From Asticcacaulis currens (GTDB lineage Bacteria; Pseudomonadota; Alphaproteobacteria; Caulobacterales; Caulobacteraceae), in the NCBI RefSeq assembly GCF_028550395.1, contig NZ_JAQQKW010000003.1, positions 310,001-374,000 on the forward strand: a stretch of 64,000 nucleotides of DNA. The letters run 5' to 3'. Shown here one piece after another: positions 17,435 to 26,656 of this stretch. The number at the start of each line of letters is the position of its first letter. Position 1 is the first letter of the stretch. The notes below the pieces were generated by a model that saw nothing but the letters and a program-made list of their open reading frames with translations, made no database searches and was not told where the DNA came from. The position numbers were made by a program, and so were the translations under genes.

Positions 17435-17832
17435 GGGCGCGGACGCTCCGGAGCAGCGGGAATAAGTACAGTGACAGGAATATAGCACAGGCCGTCTTCC
17501 TGACAGCCGCGATAGGTGAGCCGAACCGGCCCGGCATGGCGGAGCGAGGCGCGCGCCGTACCGTAATAGACCTCGGTCGGCCCGAAGGTGGGGTCAGGCT
17601 TGATCTGACCTGCCGGGGTCTTGACGCTCAGCGGACGCCCGCTGGCGTCCTTCGCTTCGATATGGGCGCGGTAGAGATAATAACCCTTCGGCATCCGCCA
17701 GTTCAGCCGCACCTGATCGCCCTGCCGTTGCCAGGTCAGAGCAAAGGCCTTGTCCGGTGGCAAGGGGGCTTCCCGCGCCGACGCAGAGGTCAGCACCAGC
17801 GGCAGGCACAGAAAAAGGGACATGGCGCGCAT
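17431..17832 (-). CDS. Stand-alone DsbD N-terminal (alpha) domain protein
   Basis: The protein (133 aa) has a signal peptide (residues 1-18). The mature part matches the immunoglobulin-like DsbD-alpha domain, including the redox pair in RGCQEDGLCYIP, which corresponds to the two conserved cysteines of DsbD-alpha (YQGC-GFCYPP). In most bacteria this domain is fused to the membrane and thioredoxin parts of DsbD; here it is separate. The ATG at 17832 was chosen because it gives a compact signal peptide; a TTG lies 30 bases upstream. It is co-transcribed with the DsbA-like gene. Confidence 0.75.
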   Translation of the reverse strand: MRAMSLFLCLPLVLTSASAREAPLPPDKAFALTWQRQGDQVRLNWRMPKGYYLYRAHIEAKDASGRPLSVKTPAGQIKPDPTFGPTEVYYGTARASLRHAGPVRLTYRGCQEDGLCYIPVTVLIPAAPERPRP

Positions 17833-17865
17833 GTCCCTGTCTCTATCAGCCGCCGACGGCAAAAA

Positions 17866-19356
17866 CTAGCTCTTGGGTGCAAACAGCTTTGCCACCTCGG
17901 CCTTCTCGGCATCGGTCATCTGAGACTGGATCGACTTGAGCGCCGTTGTGGCGTTTTCATGCCCATGCACGCGCGCGGCCATAAACCACACATAGGCCTT
18001 GACCAGATCCTTCGGACCGCCCTCCCCCTTGGTGTACATCACGGCCAGATTAAAGGCCGCGTCCGCCTGTCCATTACGCGCAGCGACTTCGAACCACTGA
18101 CGCGCCGCCACATCGTCCTTGGGCAAGAGGCCGCCCTGATAGAAGTATGTGCCGATGGCGTTCTGCGCATCCGCATTGCCGCCGATCGCCGCCTCCTTAT
18201 AGAAGATCAGCGCCTTTTGCGGGTCTGCCGCGACGCCTTCGCCGCTGTCGTAAGCGACGGCGATCTTGTACATAGCGCCCGGATGCTTGGCCTTGGCCGC
18301 TTCGCGGAACCAGCCCAGCGCCGTATTGGGATCGGCCTTGATACTGCCTTCGCCGTATTCGAGAATCTGCCCCACGGCGTATTGCGCCGGGGCATAGCCG
18401 TATTTGGCGGCTTCGCTATAGTTCTTATAGGCCTTGTTCAGGTCCTTCGGCACGCCATTGCCGTAATAAAAGATGTCGCCGACGATCTTTGAGGCCGGGA
18501 CGAAGCCGATAGAGGCGGCCTTTTCGAACCATTTCAGCGCCTCTTTCGGATCGCGCGGCACGCCGAAGCCGGTCAGGTAAATCTTGGCCAGCGTCAAGGT
18601 CGCTTCGGCCCGCGTCTCCATATAATCCGGATTTTTGGGGTCAAACGGATGCGGCCTGCGCATGTTTACCGGCTGTTCGGCGACCTTGCGTAACCAGAAA
18701 ATGGCGTCCTTGGGGCTTTTGGGCGTGCCTAGCCCTTCGAGGTACATCCGGGCGATATAGAAGGCCGCTTCCTCGTAACCGATCTTATTATAGGCGGTTT
18801 TGAACATGGCCAGCGCCTCGGGGTACTTCTTCTGATCGAAGAAGTCGAAGGCCTGATAGATGGTCTTGTCACGGCGCAGAATGGTGGCGCGGCCGGCAGC
18901 AAAGCGGCGGTCGGTATCGGTACAGCCATCGCTGGCACCAGAACCCGTCTCATCCGTACTGCGATCCTGACGATCAAAGAAATCCGTTCCGCCCCCTTCG
19001 CGCGACGCATCGCCCAGAGGGCTGTTCTCGCTGAAATTATTAGGGTCGTTCAGATCATAGGTACCGGTCGTTTCACGAATATAGTCGGCAATATAGTCCG
19101 AACTGCCGTCGCTGCCGATAAAGCCGCACGAAGAGGCCGTGCGCGTATCAATGCGCATATTCTGCTCAGGAATACTGCTCTTTCTTTTGAGAAAGACGGT
19201 GACGTCGGTCACCTCATCCGCCGGGGCAGGGGAAGCGGGGGCCGCAGCCTTCGGTTCGGCGGGCTTGGGTGTCGTTTGCGCCCAGACGCTGAGAGGGGTC
19301 GCTACGATCACAAGCGCGCACATACCGGCGTGAAATTTCGCAATGCCCTGACGCAT
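17866..19356 (-). CDS. Exported Sel1-like repeat protein
   Basis: The protein (496 aa) has a signal peptide (residues 1-26, ending VWA), a Pro/Ala-rich linker and a Ser/Asp-rich low-complexity region (about 75-150). At least seven Sel1/TPR-like repeats follow (A--WF-KAA--G---A---G--Y--G-GV-KD) from about residue 190 to the end. Sel1 repeats make superhelical protein-binding scaffolds; in Alphaproteobacteria they often serve envelope signalling or stress functions. The ATG at 19356 has a GGGGAAG Shine-Dalgarno. The partner is unknown. The dsb pair begins 33 bases after its stop, so the three genes may share a transcript. Confidence 0.85.
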   Translation of the reverse strand: MRQGIAKFHAGMCALVIVATPLSVWAQTTPKPAEPKAAAPASPAPADEVTDVTVFLKRKSSIPEQNMRIDTRTASSCGFIGSDGSSDYIADYIRETTGTYDLNDPNNFSENSPLGDASREGGGTDFFDRQDRSTDETGSGASDGCTDTDRRFAAGRATILRRDKTIYQAFDFFDQKKYPEALAMFKTAYNKIGYEEAAFYIARMYLEGLGTPKSPKDAIFWLRKVAEQPVNMRRPHPFDPKNPDYMETRAEATLTLAKIYLTGFGVPRDPKEALKWFEKAASIGFVPASKIVGDIFYYGNGVPKDLNKAYKNYSEAAKYGYAPAQYAVGQILEYGEGSIKADPNTALGWFREAAKAKHPGAMYKIAVAYDSGEGVAADPQKALIFYKEAAIGGNADAQNAIGTYFYQGGLLPKDDVAARQWFEVAARNGQADAAFNLAVMYTKGEGGPKDLVKAYVWFMAARVHGHENATTALKSIQSQMTDAEKAEVAKLFAPKS

Positions 19357-19510
19357 CGTCTTCCCCCCTCTTTCCCTGTTACCGGCCTTTGCGGCCTTTG
19401 ATCGTGATGATTGATACGGCACAGCCGCGCAAATCCTGCGCGCAATAATGAACTTCGCGCAGATTACGTCAAGTTCAATCGTAAATGGCAGAGAAAGGGG
19501 ACGCCCGCGC

Positions 19511-20227
19511 CTAACCGAACACAGTCCTCAGAAGGACGCTGGTGCGTTTGGCCGGATCGGTGCGGATCGCTGTCTCTTCGGTCCCGACATAGTGGAACAG
19601 GCCTCCCAGAGCCTTACCCACCGCAAATTCACTGAGGTAAACCTTGGGCTCTTTCCTGATGTAGCCGTTAAGCCCGTTGCGCTTGATGGCGCGATCCAGC
19701 GCCTGCACCGCCCCCGTCTCCTGCAAGGCGATTTCAATCGGTGGTGTGAACAGGTTGGTCAGGCGCGGCGTCGTCGCCTTTTGCAGGTACTGCGTGCCGG
19801 AGGTCGGCCCGCCCTTCACGATACCGATGGCGTCCTGAATGGTCAGGGCCTTGATGGCGTCGATAAACAGCGCCTTAGCGACCGGAGCGGCGGCTTCGGC
19901 GGCACGGTTCATCTTCAGGTGCACATCGTCGAGCGCCCCGGACAGGCCCAGCGGTTTCAGCGTCCTTTGCACCTTCAACAGGGTGTCGGGAAGCGGGATG
20001 CGGATCAGGCTGTCGCCCCAGTAGCCGTCGGTCCTCGCCACCCGCGTCACTGCGGCGGCAGCCCCCAGCGACAGGGCCTCGCGCAGGCCACTGTCGGCCT
20101 GCGACGAGGTGAGCCCGCCTTTGGATGCCTTTACGGCCTTGATCACCTTCGACAGGTCGCTTTCGGCGGCAGCGTGCGTGGTCCACCCTGCCGAAATCAG
20201 TGCCGCTATCACAAAACGCCGGTCCAT
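19511..20227 (-). CDS. Exported DUF4197 protein
   Basis: The protein (238 aa) has a signal peptide (residues 1-22). The body matches DUF4197: GLREALSLG near the N-terminus, then DGYWGD--IRIPLP, and a C-terminal ALGGLFHYVG-EE--IR-DPA-R---LL-VFG. Function is unknown; members are periplasmic or lipid-anchored. The ATG at 20227 has GGGAG seven bases upstream and is preferred over an ATG 15 bases earlier. Confidence 0.85.
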   Translation of the reverse strand: MDRRFVIAALISAGWTTHAAAESDLSKVIKAVKASKGGLTSSQADSGLREALSLGAAAAVTRVARTDGYWGDSLIRIPLPDTLLKVQRTLKPLGLSGALDDVHLKMNRAAEAAAPVAKALFIDAIKALTIQDAIGIVKGGPTSGTQYLQKATTPRLTNLFTPPIEIALQETGAVQALDRAIKRNGLNGYIRKEPKVYLSEFAVGKALGGLFHYVGTEETAIRTDPAKRTSVLLRTVFG

Positions 20228-20290
20228 CCGCGTGCTCCCCATGGCTTCGATTAACGATACGATGGCGCAGATGAATTGGGAATGAAAAAG

Positions 20291-22156
20291 CTACTTCCGC
20301 AGCAAACTCACATCGCGCACCGCGCCAGTATCGGCGCTGGTGACCATGGCGGCATAGGCCTGAAGCGCCGCAGAGACGTAGCGCTCGCGGTTTTTCGGCG
20401 TATAGGCGTCGGCGCCACGCGCCTCTTCCTTGGCGCGGCGTTCGGCGATGACGGCATCGGAAACCGCCAGCTTAATCGTGCGTTCCGGGATGTTGATTTC
20501 GATAGAGTCGCCGTCTTCGACCAGCGCGATCAGACCGCCCTGCGCCGCTTCGGGCGAGGCGTGGCCAATCGACAGGCCCGACGTACCGCCGGAGAAACGC
20601 CCATCGGTCAAGAGCGCGCACTTTTTGCCCAGCCCCTTCGATTTCAGGTAGGATGTGGGGTAGAGCATTTCCTGCATCCCCGGCCCGCCGCGCGGCCCTT
20701 CGTAGCGGATGATGACCACTTCGCCGGGCTGCACCTGATTGTTGAGGATGCCGTGCGTGGCGTCTTCCTGCGATTCAAACACACGGGCCTTGCCCGTAAA
20801 GCGCCAGATTTCCTCATCAACACCGGCCGTCTTCACGATGCAGCCGTTTTCGGCGATATTGCCGTACAGCACGGCCAGACCGCCATCCTTGGTAAAGGCG
20901 TGCTCGATCGAGCGGATGACACCCGTCTGACGGTTTGAGTCCAGCTCGTCCCAGCGGCGCGCCTGAGAGAAGGCGACCGTCGTGCGCACGCCGCCCGGAG
21001 CCGCCTTGAAGAAGGTGGCCACGCGCTCATCGTTCGATTGCTTGATGTCCCAGTGGGCGATCGCCGAAGCGAGGGTCGGGGCGTGCACGGTCGGCACTTC
21101 GCCGTGCAACATGCCGCCGCGGTGCAGTTCGCCCAGAATGCCGACAATGCCTCCGGCGCGGTGCACGTCTTCGATATGCACGCTGGAGGTCGCCGGAGCC
21201 ACCTTGCACAGACACGGCGTGGTGCGCGACAGGCGGTCGATATCCTGCATGGTAAAGTTGACGCCCGCCTCCTGCGCCGCTGCCAGCAGGTGCAGCACGG
21301 TATTGGTCGAACCGCCCATGGCGATGTCGAGGCGAATGGCGTTTTCAAAGGCCTCAAAAGTCGCGATCGAGCGCGGCAGGACCGAGGCGTCGTCCTTTTC
21401 GTAATAACGGCGGGTATTCTCGACGATCAGACGCCCGGCTTCACAGAACAGGGCCTTGCGATCCGCATGGGTGGCCAAGGTCGTGCCGTTCCCCGGCAAA
21501 GACAGCCCCAGCGCCTCGGTCAGGCAATTCATCGAATTGGCGGTGAACATGCCGGAACAGGAGCCGCAAGTCGGGCAGGCGGCCTCTTCGACGGCCTTGA
21601 CCTGCGCATCGGAGATCGAATCGTCGGCGGCCTGCACCATGGCATCGACCAGATCGAGCGCGTGGGTGCGCTGCACGCCGTCCTTGTCCGGCCACACCAC
21701 CTTACCGGCTTCCATCGGCCCGCCGGACACGAAGATGCAGGGAATGTTGAGGCGCATGGCGGCCATCAGCATCCCCGGCGTGATCTTATCGCAGTTACTG
21801 ATGCAGACCATGGCATCGGCGCAGTGGGCATTGACCATATATTCGACGCTGTCGGCGATCAGGTCGCGCGACGGCAGCGAATAGAGCATCCCGCCGTGGC
21901 CCATGGCGATGCCGTCATCAACGGCGATGGTGTTGAACTCCTTGGCGACGCCCCCGGCCTTTTCGATTTCGCGCGCCACCATCTGGCCCAGGTCCTTCAG
22001 GTGGACGTGGCCGGGCACGAACTGCGTGAAGGAATTGACCACGGCGATGATCGGCTTGGAGAAGTCGGCATCGGTCATGCCGGTCGCCCGCCATAGGGCA
22101 CGCGCGCCCGCCATATTTCGGCCGAAAGTCGTGGTGCGTGAGCGATAGGCGGGCAT
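20291..22156 (-). CDS. ilvD: Dihydroxy-acid dehydratase IlvD
   Basis: The 621-aa enzyme dehydrates 2,3-dihydroxy-isovalerate (and the methylvalerate) to the 2-keto acid, the step before transamination in valine and isoleucine synthesis. The N-terminal domain carries the Fe-S cysteine motifs [12 protein letters not shown] and [16 protein letters not shown]. The C-terminal swivel domain has [16 protein letters not shown] with the catalytic serine. Length matches the family. The ATG at 22156 has GAGG upstream. It is divergent from the attenuator-led ilv/leu genes and is the only complete IlvD in the window; a separate C-terminal-domain-only relative lies at 22812. Confidence 0.97.
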   Translation of the reverse strand: MPAYRSRTTTFGRNMAGARALWRATGMTDADFSKPIIAVVNSFTQFVPGHVHLKDLGQMVAREIEKAGGVAKEFNTIAVDDGIAMGHGGMLYSLPSRDLIADSVEYMVNAHCADAMVCISNCDKITPGMLMAAMRLNIPCIFVSGGPMEAGKVVWPDKDGVQRTHALDLVDAMVQAADDSISDAQVKAVEEAACPTCGSCSGMFTANSMNCLTEALGLSLPGNGTTLATHADRKALFCEAGRLIVENTRRYYEKDDASVLPRSIATFEAFENAIRLDIAMGGSTNTVLHLLAAAQEAGVNFTMQDIDRLSRTTPCLCKVAPATSSVHIEDVHRAGGIVGILGELHRGGMLHGEVPTVHAPTLASAIAHWDIKQSNDERVATFFKAAPGGVRTTVAFSQARRWDELDSNRQTGVIRSIEHAFTKDGGLAVLYGNIAENGCIVKTAGVDEEIWRFTGKARVFESQEDATHGILNNQVQPGEVVIIRYEGPRGGPGMQEMLYPTSYLKSKGLGKKCALLTDGRFSGGTSGLSIGHASPEAAQGGLIALVEDGDSIEINIPERTIKLAVSDAVIAERRAKEEARGADAYTPKNRERYVSAALQAYAAMVTSADTGAVRDVSLLRK

Positions 22157-22455
22157 GGGAACCTCAGGGGGAAGGCTGGGGAGAATGGCCACAGGATAGA
22201 CTGTGACGTGCGGCCATATAAAACGAACAAGGCGAATTGCAACAGCACCTCAGCCGCCCGCAAACCTTCGCAGACGCATCGGACTTTTTTTTGCTCCTGC
22301 GAAACTGTTGCGCAAAGCCCGGCGGTTGTGGGGTAATTTTTTCAGAGAATCCGTATACCAAAAAAATATTTTTAAAATATGGCGCTTTTTTATTAAGTTT
22401 CACCTGATAAATTCCACCATTCGCCCCTTGAAGAAATTTTTTTTCAATTTTGCCT
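22157..22455. promoter_or_regulatory. Intergenic region upstream of ilvD and of the ilv leader
   Basis: About 375 bases separate ilvD from the leader peptide. The part at about 22320-22460 is AT-rich and must hold promoters for both directions. No operator could be assigned. Confidence 0.4.
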
Positions 22456-22485
22456 TTGCAATCGGTAAAGGTTTCAGTCTATATG
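22456..22485 (+). promoter_or_regulatory. Candidate sigma70 promoter for the ilv leader
   Basis: TTGCAA (22456-22461) and TATATG (22480-22485) are separated by 18 bases. Transcription would start near 22492, about 40 bases before the leader start codon. Match and spacing are reasonable but unproven. Confidence 0.45.
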
Positions 22486-22531
22486 ATCTCACGACGCGGC
22501 CATGGTGGCCCGCCGAATGGAGACGCTTAAG

Positions 22532-22678
22532 GTGCGCAAGGCTATTGCCATCGCTGCCCGCATGGACGTTCAAGGCGCTGCCCTGAACTTGTCCGCTGCT
22601 GCGTCCGCCATTATCGTAGTCCTGATTAACCTACTCATCGTAGGCGTACTTGCACGTCCTATGATTACGGAGTGGTAG
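22532..22678 (+). CDS. ilv leader peptide (attenuator)
   Basis: A short ORF of 48 aa starts at GTG 22532, with GGAG nine bases upstream; in-frame ATGs at 22517 and 22502 have poorer signals. Residues 27-40 are IIVVLINLLIVGVL, so 12 of 14 are branched-chain residues, many encoded by uncommon ATT, GTA or CTA codons. This is the hallmark of a transcription-attenuation leader that senses charged Ile, Val and Leu tRNA. The stop at 22678 lies 40 bases before a strong intrinsic terminator, and the first structural gene follows at 22812. When branched-chain aminoacyl-tRNAs are scarce the ribosome would stall, and an alternative pairing would prevent the terminator from forming. Confidence 0.85.
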   Translation: MRKAIAIAARMDVQGAALNLSAAASAIIVVLINLLIVGVLARPMITEW

Positions 22679-22717
22679 CGCAGGTCTGAAACCCGCCTGA
22701 CGAGGAATAACCATCCT

Positions 22718-22746
22718 CCCGCTCCCTGACCAGAGCGGGCTTTTTT
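22718..22746 (+). terminator. ilv attenuator terminator
   Basis: CCCGCTC (22718-22724) pairs with GAGCGGG (22733-22739) across an 8-base loop, followed by a C and six T. CCCGC at 22692-22696 could pair instead with the GCGGG arm, giving a plausible antiterminator. Its position after the leader ORF fits classical attenuation. Confidence 0.85.
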
Positions 22747-22811
22747 GTACATGCCTGCTGCCTGACCAACCTCAGTATCCCGCGTAAAACCCTGAAAACC
22801 GAGATTTCGCC

Positions 22812-23354
22812 ATGAACGCTCACGCTCGCATCATCGACCCGGCCGCCTTACCCGCCTCGAACTTCGTGATTCTGCACGGCTCGCTGTCGCCGGAAGGCTG
22901 CGTGATGACCGGTGGCGGTTTTGAGCGCGACCCGCACGAAGCCCGCACCCGCGTCTTTGCCATGGAATCCGACGCCATCGCCGCCATTCAGCAGGGCCGC
23001 GTCGCTCACGGTGAGGCCATCGTCATCGCCGCGGCGGACGAAGCGGAAATGACGGCCATCTTCGGGGCCATCGCCGAGGCCGGTCTGCGCGACATCAGCC
23101 TGATCTCCAACGGGCGTTTTGCGGCGGCTTCGGAAGGTATCGTCATCGGCCACGTCGGCAAGGCGATCCGCTACGTCCAGAATTTCGACACCATCACCAT
23201 CGACATCAAAAACCGCCGCCTCGACATCGACGCCGACATGGTGGCGCGCCGGGCGGATGGGCCGCGCGGCGCAAAGGTCAAGAACGGCTTTGCCCCGATG
23301 GGCAAGTACGCTGCCCTGATGGCCGAGGCAGATGCCGAGGCCAGACCCACTTAA
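22812..23354 (+). CDS. Stand-alone IlvD C-terminal-domain-like protein, catalytic serine lost
   Basis: The protein (180 aa) aligns along its whole length with the C-terminal swivel domain of dihydroxy-acid dehydratase: LHGSLSPEGCVMTGGG, RVFAMESDAIAAIQ-G, EAIVIAA, SNGRFAAASEGIVIGHVG, TITIDIKNRRLDID and MVARR all have counterparts in the full IlvD at 20291. The GRFSG motif that holds the catalytic serine reads GRFAA here (Ala104). The whole N-terminal domain with the Fe-S cysteines is absent, so it cannot be a dehydratase on its own. It is the first gene behind the ilv attenuator and precedes ilvC by 96 bases. A regulatory or complex-forming role with IlvD is inferred, not shown. Confidence 0.8.
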   Translation: MNAHARIIDPAALPASNFVILHGSLSPEGCVMTGGGFERDPHEARTRVFAMESDAIAAIQQGRVAHGEAIVIAAADEAEMTAIFGAIAEAGLRDISLISNGRFAAASEGIVIGHVGKAIRYVQNFDTITIDIKNRRLDIDADMVARRADGPRGAKVKNGFAPMGKYAALMAEADAEARPT

Positions 23355-23450
23355 AATGTTGGCCGAGGCCGACGCCGCTCAGGCCTGATCACCCTTTCCT
23401 TTTTCCTTTCAAAGCGACCGGCAAAGCCGGCACTCAATGGAGCCTCCCAA

Positions 23451-24452
<1,002 letters not shown>

Positions 24453-24458
24453 TCGCCT

Positions 24459-24543
24459 CACCTCTTTTCCCGGCAAGCCGGGAAAAGAGGTGAATACCTG
24501 AACGGTCAAGGAAGGGCTCGAAGCGGTCCTTCGCCCTTCCTTG
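24459..24543. terminator. Two tandem hairpins after ilvC
   Basis: The first is a 16-bp perfect palindrome (24459-24474 with 24477-24492, loop AA) beginning seven bases after the ilvC stop. The second pairs CAAGGAAGGGC (24507-24517) with GCCCTTCCTTG (24533-24543). Neither is followed by a clean T-run; they may terminate or protect the ilvC transcript before the next gene at 24701. Confidence 0.6.
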
Positions 24544-24700
24544 GCGTTCTAAGGCTCCGTTCCGGCTTCGCCGAAATTGAGCCAATCAAAAAAGCGAAAA
24601 ATATCCGAAGGCCTTATAACTTTCATGGCCCAAGGTGATTTTTCTCCACACCGAGAAGACATGTGGATTTCGCTTGCGAAATTCATATGAGGACAACGAT

Positions 24701-26389
24701 ATGCCCACCAATAAACCGACCGGCGCGCAACTCGTCATCTCAACGCTGAAGGCGCTGGGCGTAGACGTGCTGTTCGGTTATCCGGGCGGCGCCATCATGC
24801 CGATCTATGACGCGCTAGCCGGATCGGGCCTGCGTCACATTCTGGTGCGCCACGAACAGGGGGCATCGTTCGCCGCCGACGCCTATGCGCGCGCCACGGG
24901 CCGCGTCGGCGTGTGCATGGCCACCTCCGGGCCCGGCGCGACCAATCTGATCACCGGCATCGCCAATGCCTATATGGACTCGGTCCCCGTCGTCTTCATC
25001 ACCGGTCAGGTCGCCACGCACCTTATGGGCACCGATGGCTTTCAGGAAGTGGACTTTCTGGGCCTGACCCTGCCGGTCGTCAAACACTCGTGGCTGGTGC
25101 GCGACGCCGCGCAAATCCCGGCCATCCTCGCCCGCGCCTTTGCCATCGCCAAGGAAGGCCGCCCTGGCCCGGTGCTGGTCGATATTCCGAAGGACGTCGC
25201 CGCCAGCTTTGTCGAAGCCTCCGAAATGGGGGAACTGCCCGCCTGGACGCCGGCCGCGCCCAAGGCCGACGCCATTGAGGCCGCGAAAGCCCTGATCGAA
25301 CAGGCGAAAAAGCCGCTGCTGTACATCGGCGGTGGCGTGCACATGGCCGATGCGGATGCCGAGATGCGCGACTTTGTCGAGCGCACCGGCATACCGTTCG
25401 TTTCGACCCTGAAGGGGCTGGGGACGGTTTCAACCTATCACGACCTGCATCTGGGGATGCTGGGGATGCACGGGACCCGCGCCGGGAATATGGCCGTGCA
25501 AGAAACCGACCTGCTGATCGCCGTCGGCGCGCGTTTCGATGACCGCGCCACGGGCAAGCTGTCGGCCTTTGCCCCGCACGCCAAGGTCATCCACTTCGAC
25601 ATCGACCCGGCCGAGTTCCACAAGAACCGCCGCGCCGATGTCGCCATTCTGGGCGACCTGAAACAGGCCCTGCCGGCGCTCCGCCCGACCATGCCCGACA
25701 TTTCGGACTGGGTGAAGCTCAACAAGGCCAACAAGTGGCAGCACCGCTTCAAGTACGATGCGCCGGGCAAGGGCGTCTATGCCCCGGCCCTGCTCAAATC
25801 CCTGTCGGAAAAGGCGGGCAAGAAGTTCATCGTCGCCTGCGATGTGGGTCAGCACCAGATGTGGGTGGCGCAACATTGCGAGTTTGAGCAGAACCGCGCC
25901 CACCTGACCTCCGGCGGCTCCGGCGCGATGGGCTATGGCCTGCCCGCCGGTATGGGGGCCAAGCTGGGCCTGCCCGACCACCACGTCGTCACCGTCTCCG
26001 GCGACGGCAGCTTCATGATGAATATTCAGGAGATGGCGACGCTGCGGCGCTACGGCATCAATCTGAAGATCGTCCTGCTCGATAACTCGTCGCTGGGGCT
26101 GGTGCGTCAGTGGCAGGAACTGTTCTACGAAGAAAATTACAGCGAAATCGACCTGTCCGACAATCCGGACTTTGTCGAGGTCGCCAAGGCGTTTGGCCTG
26201 AGTGCGTTCCGCATCACCCAGCGCCATGAGGTCGAAGGTGCCATTGACCGGCTTCTGGCCGCCGACGCCCCGACCCTGCTGCATGTGTTGATCGACCCGC
26301 GCGAAAACGTCTGGCCGCTGGTGCCGCCGGGCGCGTCGAACGCGGAAATGATGGAGGAGCGCTGGGATGAGCCAATCGATTCATATTGA
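24701..26389 (+). CDS. ilvB: Acetolactate synthase large subunit
   Basis: A 562-aa ThDP/FAD enzyme that condenses two pyruvates to acetolactate (or pyruvate with 2-ketobutyrate). It has the glutamate-containing [14 protein letters not shown] motif near residue 30, [18 protein letters not shown], and the ThDP/Mg site [16 protein letters not shown] followed by [10 protein letters not shown] in the last third. The ATG at 24701 has GAGG eight bases upstream. Its small subunit starts inside its 3' end. Whether ilvB, ilvI or ilvG is the best name cannot be decided here. Confidence 0.95.
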   Translation: MPTNKPTGAQLVISTLKALGVDVLFGYPGGAIMPIYDALAGSGLRHILVRHEQGASFAADAYARATGRVGVCMATSGPGATNLITGIANAYMDSVPVVFITGQVATHLMGTDGFQEVDFLGLTLPVVKHSWLVRDAAQIPAILARAFAIAKEGRPGPVLVDIPKDVAASFVEASEMGELPAWTPAAPKADAIEAAKALIEQAKKPLLYIGGGVHMADADAEMRDFVERTGIPFVSTLKGLGTVSTYHDLHLGMLGMHGTRAGNMAVQETDLLIAVGARFDDRATGKLSAFAPHAKVIHFDIDPAEFHKNRRADVAILGDLKQALPALRPTMPDISDWVKLNKANKWQHRFKYDAPGKGVYAPALLKSLSEKAGKKFIVACDVGQHQMWVAQHCEFEQNRAHLTSGGSGAMGYGLPAGMGAKLGLPDHHVVTVSGDGSFMMNIQEMATLRRYGINLKIVLLDNSSLGLVRQWQELFYEENYSEIDLSDNPDFVEVAKAFGLSAFRITQRHEVEGAIDRLLAADAPTLLHVLIDPRENVWPLVPPGASNAEMMEERWDEPIDSY

Positions 26390-26648
26390 GATCGACCGTC
26401 TGGAAGGCACGCTCCTGCGGGTGCTGGGCCTGATCGAGCGTCGCGGCTTCCACATTGATGAGATCGACCTGTACGATCTGGGTCCCGACACGCGCGGCCT
26501 CAGCGTCAGCGTGCGTCCGCGCGATGCGGGCCGCAATATCGACATTCTGGGGCTGCAAATCGACCGCCTCTATGGCATCAAGCGGCTTGAGCAGGCGCCG
26601 GAACGGGCGCAAACTGTCCGCCCTAACGCCGAAAAACTGAGCGCCTGA
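26367..26648 (+). CDS. Short acetolactate synthase regulatory subunit (ACT domain, IlvM-like)
   Basis: The 93-aa protein is a single ACT domain ([25 protein letters not shown], then YDL and the second strand set). It is much shorter than IlvH or IlvN with their C-terminal domain and so resembles IlvM. It overlaps the large subunit by 23 bases, which indicates translational coupling. ACT subunits bind valine or leucine and give feedback control; the short form may give weak or no valine inhibition. Confidence 0.85.
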   Translation: MSQSIHIEIDRLEGTLLRVLGLIERRGFHIDEIDLYDLGPDTRGLSVSVRPRDAGRNIDILGLQIDRLYGIKRLEQAPERAQTVRPNAEKLSA

Positions 26649-26656
26649 GTTCCATC

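Noticed and set aside
22203-22586. 127-codon plus-strand frame overlapping the ilv leader
   Set aside because: It crosses the AT-rich promoter region, has no Shine-Dalgarno, and the leader frame is far better supported.
24625-24690. Short ORF before the acetolactate synthase gene as a second leader peptide
   Set aside because: Its residues are not enriched in Ile, Val or Leu and no terminator follows.
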